Positions 25,700 through 33,168 of a DNA stretch of 64,000 nt are shown one piece after another. Location of the stretch: assembly GCF_000374845.1 (NCBI RefSeq), contig NZ_KB895425.1, positions 1 to 64,000 on the forward strand, read 5' to 3'. This DNA is from Paenibacillus terrigena DSM 21567 (GTDB lineage Bacteria > Bacillota > Bacilli > Paenibacillales > Paenibacillaceae). The position numbers and the translations under genes were made by a program. The notes beneath the pieces are model-generated. The model saw only the letters and a list, made by a program, of their open reading frames with translations, was not told where the DNA came from and did not search any database. Position 1 is the first letter of the stretch; the number at the start of each line of letters is the position of its first letter.

Positions 25700-26485
25700 T
25701 TATATACTGCCGTGGATCTGCTCATAAGCAGCGATCAACTCTTCCACCGGAATCCCGTTAATCGTAAGCCCGTTGATTACACATTTTTCTATGCGAACTC
25801 CCGACAGATTGCTGTTTTTAATTACGCTATCATGGAAATCAACATCCTCTATATGTATAGGCTCATATTCCTCCGGCTGAAGCAACCAACTATCTCTTAG
25901 TGTGGAACCATTAATTCGTAACCCTGACAAATTACAGTTGATTAACTCGACATTGGCTAGGTCACACCTATCAACCGTGCTTCTCTTGAAATCATTCTCC
26001 GCGAATCGAATAGGCGTAGTGTGTCCACCCAAATCATGAATGACTGCACCATTCATTTGACTGAATCCAAGCGATAATCCGTCTAGATCAAGGTGCCTAA
26101 GAGATAGGTTCGCCATTCCACCATGGTGAATTCGTATCCCGTTTAGCCGGCTTTCAAATATTTCTGCACCATCCATCACGACATCACGCATGACAATGCC
26201 CCTAAGATTAGAACATTCGATCTTCGAATCTTCCAGATCCATGCGCATCATCGTTTTACTATCGTGCGATGGGTTACCATCTCCACCGAAAAACAATGAA
26301 TCAATTGAACAACTGAACAACTTGGAGATCTTTGGTAGCAAGGTGATGTCTGGTGTTGCTATACCGGTCTCCCATTTGGATACGGCTTGGGCGGTAACGC
26401 CTAGAAGATCCCCTAATTCCTGCTGTGTCATATTCCGTTCCAACCGAAGAGTTTTTATCCTATCTTGAAACATAATTTTATCCAT
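25700..26485 (-). CDS. XRE-family regulator fused to pentapeptide-like repeats
   Basis: A 261-residue protein. Residues about 5-65 form a Cro/C1-type helix-turn-helix (MTQQELGDLLGVTAQAVSKW). From about residue 80 to 245 there are loosely periodic A/S/N-x-L/I-x-G/N words (SNLRGIVMRDVVMDGAEI, NLSGLRINGS, NLSGVRIEKC) that resemble a pentapeptide-repeat beta helix. Fusions of this type are known among Bacillales regulators but their ligands are not. I use the ATG at 26485; a GTG one codon earlier is also possible. It stands alone. Confidence 0.8.
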   Translation of the reverse strand: MDKIMFQDRIKTLRLERNMTQQELGDLLGVTAQAVSKWETGIATPDITLLPKISKLFSCSIDSLFFGGDGNPSHDSKTMMRMDLEDSKIECSNLRGIVMRDVVMDGAEIFESRLNGIRIHHGGMANLSLRHLDLDGLSLGFSQMNGAVIHDLGGHTTPIRFAENDFKRSTVDRCDLANVELINCNLSGLRINGSTLRDSWLLQPEEYEPIHIEDVDFHDSVIKNSNLSGVRIEKCVINGLTINGIPVEELIAAYEQIHGSI

Positions 26486-26613
26486 CACGATTATCCCACC
26501 GCCTTTGAATGTATGAATTTATCATCACATAGAGGTGCCATTGACGCAATGTAAGCAAAGTTGATAGGGACACAACCGTTAGTTGTATCAACTTAGACCT
26601 TATCTTAATGCCA

Positions 26614-26703
26614 TTAAACTGACCGTTAGGTGCACAAAGGCTACCGATCATGACGGCAGCCTTTGAAAGTGTTTATTGAACTATAGTGTCTCGTTAGGTT
26701 AAC
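26614..26703. repeat. Cassette-type repeat, full copy
   Basis: Distal core 26614-26635 (TTAAACTGACCGTTAGGTG). Hairpin AAAGGCTACCG (26636-26646) with CGGCAGCCTTT (26654-26664), one mismatch. Proximal core 26676-26703 (TTGAACTATAG, TGTCT, CGTTAGGTTAAC). The NUDIX stop is 29 bases beyond. Confidence 0.85.
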
Positions 26704-26732
26704 GCGGTCCGAAGGAAAAAACTTATAGCGCT

Positions 26733-27158
26733 CTAGCAATCCTTTAGCGGAATGGAAAATTCAACATAAAAAGGATGGAGTTCTTCATTCAAGCAAAGCT
26801 CAATTCTTTGCTTAAAATTCCCCCAATTTACCATCTCTAATGCTGTTTCGATTGGAAAAAATCCAACTTCTAAAGACTCAATGCAAGTTGTTAATTCTCC
26901 TCCGACTGGTCTGCCTAAAAATAAAGTGTTACAAATACTACTCCCTACATTTTGAAAAACACCACAAAACTTTGTCACTTCTATATCTATACCGCTCTCT
27001 TCCTTTGTTTCCCTTATCGCTGCATCTTTCAATGATTCACCTTCTTCAACCTGCCCTCCTGGCATTTCCCATCCTCGTTTAGGTCCTTTTATCAATAATA
27101 TTTCGTTTCGCTCATTAACTACAATTGTTGCCGCAGAAACTATATGTTTTGGAGCCAC
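26733..27158 (-). CDS. NUDIX hydrolase
   Basis: A 141-residue hydrolase. The Nudix box (GX5EX7REUXEEXGU) is complete: GGQVEEGESLKDAAIRETKE continuing into ESGIDIE, with all metal-binding Glu residues. It cleaves a nucleoside diphosphate linked to an unknown group; N-terminal VVNERNEILLIKGPK resembles MutT-like house-cleaning enzymes. The start is a GTG at 27158 with GAGGAGG eight bases upstream. Its last 44 codons or so are duplicated as a remnant at 37844-37970. Confidence 0.9.
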   Translation of the reverse strand: MAPKHIVSAATIVVNERNEILLIKGPKRGWEMPGGQVEEGESLKDAAIRETKEESGIDIEVTKFCGVFQNVGSSICNTLFLGRPVGGELTTCIESLEVGFFPIETALEMVNWGNFKQRIELCLNEELHPFYVEFSIPLKDC

Positions 27159-27210
27159 TTTATCGTCCTCCTCATTTATATTAACAAAACTAGATTACAA
27201 TAATTTCCTA

Positions 27211-27260
27211 TTTATGTATACTGCCTGTTAGAGAAACAAAGGACTACCACTTGGTAGCCG
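27211..27260. repeat. Cassette-type repeat, partial (distal core plus hairpin)
   Basis: Core-like 27211-27237 (ACTGCCTGTTAGAGAAAC), then hairpin GGACTACCA (27241-27249) with TGGTAGCC (27252-27259). No proximal core follows; the sequence turns into a decayed coding remnant. Confidence 0.7.
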
Positions 27261-27300
27261 TTTAACAGAAAGCCTACAGGTCTGCCGACAGCTTCGTTAA

Positions 27301-27480
27301 TCCGATCATGTGTGCCGTTCTTCCATAACTCTTACACGATCACGGGTATTTCCATGAATGCATCTTTCTTGATAATCACGTCCTTGCCTACGACGCTTTC
27401 TTTATCAGTTTAGACGAACACCTGAAAGACATCCTGTTCTAAAATGCTTTGTTTTGTCTGAAAACTTGTCCTTTAAATGC
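27301..27480 (-). pseudogene. Possible decayed DUF2382-like coding remnant
   Basis: On the minus strand a broken frame gives DKESVVGKDVIIKKDAFMEI followed by PVIV and a stop. The VGKDV-(I)-KKDAFMEIPV pattern loosely recalls DUF2382/YsnF-type stress proteins. There are stops on both sides. I regard this as a weak, short remnant. Confidence 0.25.
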
Positions 27481-27482
27481 AC

Positions 27483-27614
27483 TTATGACCAGTTCATTCC
27501 ATAAATACCCACCAAAATATATATAAGCATTAGTAAGAGCACCCAATATAAGATATTAAACGGGTTATCCCAAATATTGAAACGGACTTTCATCCATTTC
27601 AGAGGATTCTTCAT
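27483..27614 (-). CDS. 43-residue single-helix membrane protein
   Basis: A small frame with an ATG at 27614 preceded by AGAGAGG at seven bases. The product starts MKNPLKWMKVRFNIWDNPFN and continues as one hydrophobic helix (about 20-40, ILYWVLLLMLIYILVGIYGM), ending NWS. The positive-inside rule puts the N-terminus in the cytoplasm. I do not recognise it. The good ribosome site and intact hydrophobic segment argue that it is real; it could be a toxin-like or stress-related small protein, but nothing shows this. Confidence 0.6.
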   Translation of the reverse strand: MKNPLKWMKVRFNIWDNPFNILYWVLLLMLIYILVGIYGMNWS

Positions 27615-27673
27615 TATAAAACCTCTCTTTCACCCTGTTTGAAATCATATGTAAGTTTTATACAAATAACTAT

Positions 27674-27760
27674 GTTGAGCAATTGAATTGGTACTTCAAC
27701 AAATCAAAAAGGAGCCGCCCCAAGCAAGCTCCTCAACTATTGTTCTCCGATAGTGAAGTA
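27674..27760. repeat. Cassette-type repeat, divergent full copy
   Basis: Distal core 27674-27700 (GGTACTTCAAC). Hairpin AGGAGC (27710-27715) with GCTCCT (27728-27733). Proximal core about 27732-27759 (CTCAACTATTG, TTCTC, CGATAGTGAAGT). It is 12 bases from the stop at 27772. The hairpin arm is nearly identical to the copy at 37425-37511. Confidence 0.75.
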
Positions 27761-27771
27761 AAGAAAATCTT

Positions 27772-28317
27772 TTAAGATCTCTCTTTCGCCAGTTTGGTTA
27801 TCTCTCTAATGAATTCCGTCTTATTTTCAGTATAGGCTTCTCTATCATACTTATAGATTTCGGCTAATTTAAACTTTAGATCTTCATACTGTTTGGCAAC
27901 AGTAGGATTCGCCCGTAGATAATCCCTAAAATACACTCTATCCCAAAGAAAGTTCAAATCTTTTGTACCCATGTGTATATGGAAAGACTTTTTTTCTAAT
28001 CCTGTCGGGGAATATCCTTTAATAAACATCAGATGATTTTTCTGCTCTTTCATGTGTATATAATTATTTTGAGTCATCTTGCTAATTACCAAATTACTTA
28101 CTCCATTTTCCTTTGGAATCTCCACAAGGATATCAATTGTTGGCTTTGCTGATAAATGTGGTACAGCTGTACTACCGATATGTTCTATTCTTAGAGCTAT
28201 TTCAGAACTGAGAATGTTGGTTAAGATTTGTTTTTCATTTTTAAATTGTGAAGTCCAATTTGCATCGTAAGGAACAACCGTGATTGGATATAATTTCCCG
28301 AGATCATCTCTGTTCAT
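27772..28317 (-). CDS. GrpB/UPF0157-family protein
   Basis: A 181-residue protein of the GrpB family, which has a nucleotidyltransferase-like fold. The diagnostic stretches are VVPYDANWTSQFKNEKQIL, RIEHIGSTAVPHLSAKPTID (GST plus DIL) and FHIHMGTKDLNFLWDRVYFRD further along. GrpB proteins have been linked to CoA or nucleotide chemistry, but the substrate is unclear. I start at the ATG at 28317 with AAGGAGCC six bases upstream; the longer frame adds an unlikely hydrophobic leader. A divergent cassette-type repeat follows the stop. Confidence 0.88.
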   Translation of the reverse strand: MNRDDLGKLYPITVVPYDANWTSQFKNEKQILTNILSSEIALRIEHIGSTAVPHLSAKPTIDILVEIPKENGVSNLVISKMTQNNYIHMKEQKNHLMFIKGYSPTGLEKKSFHIHMGTKDLNFLWDRVYFRDYLRANPTVAKQYEDLKFKLAEIYKYDREAYTENKTEFIREITKLAKERS

Positions 28318-28452
28318 AACTGGCTCCTTCACTAATAGTACAATCCAATTGGTAATAACATTCCACATCAGCAACTTCATTCCAAAACTCCCGTTTGAAG
28401 CGTTTCTTGCACTCTATCGCATCGCCAAAGGCTCCCTAATTTCAGGAAAGAC

Positions 28453-28638
28453 TCATTTTCTTATCATACTACTTATCCAACAACTGATAATATTTTTCGA
28501 TATGCCCTGTAGATGGTTACCATTAATGACTATATCAGCAAAATTTTTAGTACACAGTACAAATTCTATTTCTCTATGTTTTGCAGCATCTAGGTAATAT
28601 GTTGCAACTTCCTCAAAACCTACGTGCCAATTTTTCAT
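28453..28638 (-). CDS. Doubtful 61-residue reading frame
   Basis: A short frame between the GrpB gene and the broken GNAT gene. It has no clear ribosome site. Its sequence (NWHVGFEEVATYYLDAAKHR, then a more polar stretch) is not low-complexity and could be the end of a decayed gene. I cannot decide whether it is translated. Confidence 0.25.
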   Translation of the reverse strand: MKNWHVGFEEVATYYLDAAKHREIEFVLCTKNFADIVINGNHLQGISKNIISCWISSMIRK

Positions 28639-28650
28639 ATTTCTTAGAAT

Positions 28651-29210
28651 CTACAACTCTGTTTTTAATGAAGATAGCAGGGCTACATCCCTAATTCCGT
28701 TACCTAGGATATACTGTCTTAAAGTCCCTTCATTGAAAAAACCAGCTTTAATAAGACACTTTATTGATGCTATATTCTCAACAGCAACTAACGCTTGAAT
28801 TCTATGAAGTCCAACGAATGCATGACCAAACTTTGTAACTTCAACAATTGCTTCACTCATAATGCCTTGATTCCAATAATCTTTAGATAAAAAGTATGCT
28901 ACATCAGCCATTGTTGATTTAACGAAATTTGTACATTCAATATATCCAATTGCTTTATCAATATCCTTTAGGCAAACTGCCCAAATAAAAGCACTTCTGT
29001 TTTTATTAAATCTTAAATCACAAGTTCTAATCCAGTTTTCTATCTCTTCAATAGTTTTTGATCCTTCACCTGTTTCCATATATCTTTGAAAACATCTGGG
29101 TCCGATTTAATTAATTGAAATTCTGCTGCATCACGTTGATTCAATTGCCTTAATAATAACCTTCTCGTTTCTAAAATTGGAAATTGGTCAAATTTTGACT
29201 TAAAACTCAT
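28651..29210 (-). pseudogene. GNAT-family acetyltransferase, frameshifted
   Basis: The complete gene would start at the ATG at 29210 (GGAG nine bases upstream), giving MSFKSKFDQFPILETRRLLL, the usual RimJ/RimL-type N-terminus (ETxRLxLR). Near 29080 the frame ends and the rest continues one frame over, from METGEGSKTIEEIENWI to the stop at 28651. The second part keeps the acetyl-CoA region (DYWNQGIMSEAIVEVTKFGH) and LIKAGFFNEGTLR. One indel near 29075-29090 breaks it; a sequencing error is the main alternative. Confidence 0.8.
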
Positions 29211-29312
29211 TTATACTGTCTCCTTTGTTTATAGAATACATTTCCCCGATGTTTGTAATCCATTATTACCCAAAATTATACCGCATGTTTGTTCTTATGA
29301 AAATAATTACCA

Positions 29313-29510
29313 TTAGATTATCCACCCCGTTAGCTTAACAACAATGGCAACTTTTTAACTTGCCTGCTGCTGATGAGATCATATCGGGAATGTAAAAAAG
29401 TTCTTGTCATCAGTCGGGAATGATATCAAGTTCTTGACATTGATCTTTGACAAGAACTTGATATCATAAAAATAAAAAGCCGCATAATTAGCGGCTTCTC
29501 ATGTTACGAT
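29313..29510. repeat. Core site followed by a long palindrome (copy 1 of a 190-bp unit)
   Basis: A core at 29313-29339 (TTAGATTATCC, ACCC, CGTTAGCTTAAC) leads into a unit shared with 31564-31760. The unit contains the perfect 16-bp palindrome TGATATCAAGTTCTTG (29421-29436) and its reverse complement (29451-29466). It ends in a terminator-like AAGCCGC/GCGGCTT stem (29477-29497) that works on the minus strand for the gene at 29569. Confidence 0.75.
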
Positions 29511-29568
29511 TTTTTTGTCCACGACATCGGCTGCCAAGGGCCGAACGGCCCACAGCGTAGCTACGGTG

Positions 29569-30240
29569 TTATGTGCTGTTAATTGCCCTCTTCGAATTTG
29601 ACATTAAAGTTCGTGCTTTATAGTATATCCATGTACTAAACAAAGACTCTTTATCTTTGTGAACAGCTACTTTATTCAAGAAATAAAAATCTGATAAGGA
29701 TACGCTTATCTTGCCTACTGGGGTTACATATTCATTGCAAGTCCACTCATCAAATTGCACTTTTCCTTGTCCAGACATATGAAATTTTTCTTTAGGTAGT
29801 ATGTACAGCATGCCATCCGTCCAAGGATTGTTTTTTATTGTAGATTCATTTATTGAATAATAATGGTACTTTTTGTTTCGTCCTATAAGACATCCATTTC
29901 GAAAACTCCCGATTAATGCACTTCGATTAAATACTGCATAGAAAATAGACCATATTGGTTCTGTCGTCGCAAACACAGCTGTCGTTAGTTCATTGTTGTA
30001 CAGTGTTTGTTCGCGTGGTTCAAATCTTTCAATATTGCGATAATTAGAACCGTGAAACACATAGTTTCCTTTCAATGATAAATACTGTAGAAAACGGTAC
30101 TTGGGGTATTGTAAAGTATAGTCAATTAATCGACCTTCATTAACTGATTTTGATAACTCTTCATATTTCTCGATTTCTTCTTTAGTAAAAACAACGATGG
30201 GAGATTGATACATCAATATCGATAGAATAAGTGAAATCAT
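29569..30240 (-). CDS. FHGS-motif protein, unknown function
   Basis: A 223-residue protein. The recognisable part is NYVFHGSNYRNIERFEPREQ followed by TTAVFATTEPIWSIFYAVFN. This FHGS...AVFAT pattern occurs in uncharacterised bacterial proteins that resemble ADP-ribosyltransferase or RNA 2'-phosphotransferase folds. A catalytic triad cannot be shown from sequence alone. The N-terminus is hydrophobic (ISLILSILMYQ) and the start is not certain, since GGAGG is about 15 bases from the ATG. A full cassette-type repeat lies upstream. Confidence 0.6.
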   Translation of the reverse strand: MISLILSILMYQSPIVVFTKEEIEKYEELSKSVNEGRLIDYTLQYPKYRFLQYLSLKGNYVFHGSNYRNIERFEPREQTLYNNELTTAVFATTEPIWSIFYAVFNRSALIGSFRNGCLIGRNKKYHYYSINESTIKNNPWTDGMLYILPKEKFHMSGQGKVQFDEWTCNEYVTPVGKISVSLSDFYFLNKVAVHKDKESLFSTWIYYKARTLMSNSKRAINST

Positions 30241-30346
30241 CTACTTGGAAATAACCCTCCCCATATACCCTGCAAGTAATTGCACATAACGTTTTATTCA
30301 CGAACTTCGTAAATAATTCCGTATGTAGGGTATATTCGCGAAACTT

Positions 30347-30440
30347 TTGAACTATCCTGCCCGTTACTTCAATAAAAAGGGCAGCCGATCGCCGGCTGCC
30401 GTCGTGTCTTAGTTGAACTAAGGTGTCCCGTTAGTTTAGC
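30347..30440. repeat. Cassette-type repeat, full copy (both cores strong)
   Basis: Distal core 30347-30373 (TTGAACTATCC, TGCC, CGTTACTTCAAT). Hairpin GGCAGCCG (30380-30387) with CGGCTGCC (30393-30400). Proximal core 30413-30440 (TTGAACTAAGG, TGTCC, CGTTAGTTTAGC). This is the best copy for seeing that both ends carry the same dyad with different spacers. Confidence 0.88.
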
Positions 30441-30530
30441 TTTTTTACAAATTAACTCGCTAGTTTTACTTCAGTTTTCTCAACCCACAGGCAATCCTTT
30501 TAAAGCCACTGATGCGTATAATATAAAAGA

Positions 30531-30552
30531 TTGCGGCTTATATAACCGCAAA
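30531..30552. terminator. Hairpin downstream of the methyltransferase at 30570
   Basis: TTGCGG and CCGCAA enclose a 9-base AT-rich loop, 18 bases after the minus-strand stop. The T-run is poor (TCTTTTATAT), so this is a modest terminator candidate. Confidence 0.5.
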
Positions 30553-30569
30553 TTATGCTTAACTACCGA

Positions 30570-31358
30570 TTAAAGTTTTCTTGCTTTAAAAACGAAGGAC
30601 AAGGGAAACATTTTCGCATTGAAAGCAGAATGATATTTCTGTTCAACTTTACTCTCACTTTCAAGGGTTTGTTTATCAGTTTCTTCTATCATTTCCTCAA
30701 TAAAAAATCCTGCTTTAGATAAAGCGTTAATATACGTTGAAATTTTCCTTTTGCTGAGTGAAACATCAAAGCCGTATTTTTCAAATGTAAAAAGATTTTC
30801 ATCGTAATAAGAGCTTTTAACTACAAGATTATCTTCTTCAATTTCCATACATCTCATAACAGGGTGATCCCAGCTAAATATAAAAGTACCACCTTTTTTT
30901 AAATAGGATGCGATTAAATTAAATGTTTTTTGTAAATCGGTAGTCCAACCGATTGCATATATTGAATAAACAATATCAAAATAACCCATCGGTAAACCTG
31001 GATTCACTTCCATGGGGCTATTGAATAAATGTGCTTCATATCCGCAATCTTTTAAATAACGGGTTGCATTTTCAATTTGCTGAGTTGACATATCAAGTCC
31101 CCAAAGTTCTGATGCATTATGGTCACCATGATATTTAAGAGAGTGCCCACTTCCACAACCAATATCAAGAACTTTTTTACCAGACACATCACCAAACAAA
31201 TGTAAGTCTTCTTCAGATGGTATTAAGCATCCGAGTTCTGGGAGTGCAGTTACACCGAACCATTTGTCAGCAGTATTATCCCAAAACTTTTTATTTTGTT
31301 CTAAAAGCCCTTTATTATCAAGAGTGTTTTTTCTTGAATTTAATAATATATTGCTCAT
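30570..31358 (-). CDS. Class I SAM-dependent methyltransferase
   Basis: A 262-residue methyltransferase. Motif I is KVLDIGCGSGHSL, motif II ELWGLDMSTQQIENA, and the motif IV region FDIVYSIYAIGWTTDL. The C-terminal part (ISTYINALSKAGFFIEEMIE) fits the Methyltransf_11/25 group. It transfers methyl from SAM to an unknown small molecule. An AAGGAGATG ribosome site precedes the ATG. It is a single-gene unit between a cassette-type repeat and a palindromic unit. Confidence 0.88.
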   Translation of the reverse strand: MSNILLNSRKNTLDNKGLLEQNKKFWDNTADKWFGVTALPELGCLIPSEEDLHLFGDVSGKKVLDIGCGSGHSLKYHGDHNASELWGLDMSTQQIENATRYLKDCGYEAHLFNSPMEVNPGLPMGYFDIVYSIYAIGWTTDLQKTFNLIASYLKKGGTFIFSWDHPVMRCMEIEEDNLVVKSSYYDENLFTFEKYGFDVSLSKRKISTYINALSKAGFFIEEMIEETDKQTLESESKVEQKYHSAFNAKMFPLSFVFKARKL

Positions 31359-31563
31359 TTAAACATCTCCTTAATTGTTGGTTTCGAATGAACCTATCGT
31401 AAATTGTATTATCTTTTTTGACAAACCTCAAAAACGCACGTTCGCTATTTTTCATAAATTTACACATTCGCATTATAATGCCTAAATTTAGGATTTTCAG
31501 AAAATAATAACTCTATTTATCTCTCAAAACCTTAGATTCCCTCATCTTTCCTCTGCTAGTACA

Positions 31564-31760
31564 TTAAGCTAAACTGCCCGTTAGTTTAACAAAAATGGCA
31601 TTCTGCTGCCGATGAGATTATATCGGGGAATGTAACATAGTTCTTGTTATTAGTCGGAAATGATATCAAGTTCTTGTCAAAACACCATGACAAGAACTTG
31701 ATATCATAAAAATAAAAAGCCGCATAATCAACGGCTTCTAATATTACTATCTTTTTGTCA
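31564..31760. repeat. Core site followed by a long palindrome (copy 2 of the 190-bp unit)
   Basis: Core 31564-31590 (TTAAGCTAAAC, TGCC, CGTTAGTTTAAC), then a unit matching 29313-29510. The palindrome here is 19 bp: 31661-31679 pairs perfectly with 31688-31706 across eight bases. AAGCCG/CGGCTT at 31717-31737 forms a minus-strand terminator. Another half-palindrome, ACAAGAACTTGATATCATTC, follows near 31785. Bases 31761-31908 hold no gene. Confidence 0.75.
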
Positions 31761-31908
31761 CCCGACATTTGTTGATATCTTAAACGACAAGAACTTGATA
31801 TCATTCCCTCCATCCATCCTCGAATGGTGGGTTGTTGATTATGCCCTTTGAGAAAAATACTTTTCTGATAAAGTGGTTATACAAGTTCGGTTGATCTATC
31901 AATTTAAC

Positions 31909-32301
31909 CTACCATTCTACCGCGAAGAAGCGATTCCCACTCGGATCGAAGAACATGAAGGTCTTCCCTGCGTCATTTTCATAGATTTCATGAACAACGA
32001 CACCGCTTTCAAGAAGTTTATTACGAAACTCTTCCATTTTATCTCCGACAACGACTTGCAATGAATAGTATGGGTTTTTGCGGAACCCAGGCTCGCCTGC
32101 ATACCAAATGCTGTCCTTGTCCGGGTCGTGATCTTGGACAATTAAAATTTCTTGTTTGTTTGGAAGCCTTAATAATACCGGCCCTAGCCACCATACAACT
32201 TCGCAGTCGAGATACTTAACGTACCAGTCGACTGCTTGCTTCTGATCTGAAACAGGGATTGCGATGTCGAGCCGACTTACTATAGTTTCAGTTTTTTCCA
32301 T
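31909..32301 (-). CDS. VOC-family protein
   Basis: A 130-residue VOC protein. It begins SRLDIAIPVSDQKQAVDWYV, has LRLPNKQEILIVQDHD in the middle and ends TFMFFDPSGNRFFAVEW, where the late Glu is the expected metal ligand. An AGAGGTAGG ribosome site precedes the ATG. The function is unknown. A core site lies about 100 bases upstream of its start and a 190-bp palindromic unit downstream. Confidence 0.86.
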   Translation of the reverse strand: MEKTETIVSRLDIAIPVSDQKQAVDWYVKYLDCEVVWWLGPVLLRLPNKQEILIVQDHDPDKDSIWYAGEPGFRKNPYYSLQVVVGDKMEEFRNKLLESGVVVHEIYENDAGKTFMFFDPSGNRFFAVEW

Positions 32302-32398
32302 AAAAGCCTACCTCTCGTATAATTTTCTATTTCTGATTTATAAATATTCAACATTGAGGCATATTTTCCCTTCACTGCTAGTTTTCAAGTGGTTTACT

Positions 32399-32426
32399 TT
32401 GATCTAGCGTGTCCCGTTAGCGCAAC
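32399..32426. repeat. Single core site of the cassette-type repeat
   Basis: TTGATCTAGCG, TGTCC, CGTTAGCGCAAC with the proximal-type spacer but no hairpin. It lies between the minus-strand VOC gene and the divergent plus-strand gene at 32558. Confidence 0.8.
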
Positions 32427-32557
32427 ACGCTATTCACTGAGGAATCCCCTTTATAGGCATCTGCACAATCATATAGTTATTTACCTACATACTGTAAACC
32501 AGGTTATTTAACTTTGCGAATAGTGCATTATCTTTTAAAAGCAAAAGGAGATATTAT

Positions 32558-33043
32558 ATGACAAATTTTTATTCTTTTCACGGGACTATCACTATGATTA
32601 ATGATTTTTTTACAGGTCAAACTGATGAAGGATGTTATAAATTCATATCTGTCGACAACGGATTGGGAGCATTAGTAAATTTCGTTGTGTCACCCAATAC
32701 TTATTTTGTAGACCACGTAATGGTGTCAGTAGGAGATCAAGTGACTGGATATTATGACGGAAATGCACCTGCTCTTCTAATTTACCCTCCACAATATCAA
32801 GCAATTGTCATGGTAAAAAATAGCCCATATCAGAATGTAAAAGTAGATTATTTTAATACTGAGTTGGAGAGTAGTGATGGACGATTACAATTAAATATTT
32901 CTCCATATACTCAAATAGTATTAACAAATGGGCAACACTTTTCAAGAACCCCTGCGAACCGAGATCTAATTGTTATTTATGGACCTACCACAAAAAGTAT
33001 CCCCGCTATTACCACACCCTATAGAATTATAGTTTTGTGTTAG
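32558..33043 (+). CDS. Hypothetical soluble protein, plus-strand accessory gene
   Basis: A 161-residue, beta-rich protein without signal or membrane segments. Notable stretches are FYSFHGTITMINDFFTGQTD, VNFVVSPNTYFVD, VTGYYDGNAPALLIYPPQYQ and a late ANRDLIVIYGPTT. I have seen similar short proteins in Firmicutes listed as hypothetical. The pattern suggests an OB-like barrel, but I cannot confirm that. AAGGAG lies eight bases before the ATG. It is one of the few plus-strand genes in the accessory region and has core sites on both sides. Confidence 0.72.
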   Translation: MTNFYSFHGTITMINDFFTGQTDEGCYKFISVDNGLGALVNFVVSPNTYFVDHVMVSVGDQVTGYYDGNAPALLIYPPQYQAIVMVKNSPYQNVKVDYFNTELESSDGRLQLNISPYTQIVLTNGQHFSRTPANRDLIVIYGPTTKSIPAITTPYRIIVLC

Positions 33044-33093
33044 GGGGCATGCTGTCCACTGCAGAGAATGGAATAATATTCATAATTCCTTGG

Positions 33094-33120
33094 ATCAACT
33101 AGTCTGCCCTTTAGTTGAGT
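33094..33120. repeat. Single core site of the cassette-type repeat
   Basis: ATCAACTAGTC, TGCC, CTTTAGTTGAGT with the distal-type spacer. It lies 50 bases after the plus-strand stop at 33043 and 48 bases after the minus-strand stop at 33169, so the two convergent genes share it. Confidence 0.7.
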
Positions 33121-33168
33121 AACAGTTTTCTTAGGTGCATTTCATCTATACTCAATATTACAGAAATG

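Noticed and set aside
29313-31760. CRISPR array
   Set aside because: Repeated words near 29.4 and 31.7 kb are palindromic pairs 2.2 kb apart, not regularly spaced repeats with unique spacers, and no cas gene is present.
31586-31813. 75-residue minus-strand frame in the palindromic unit
   Set aside because: It is made of the repeat palindrome and terminator and has no independent coding evidence.
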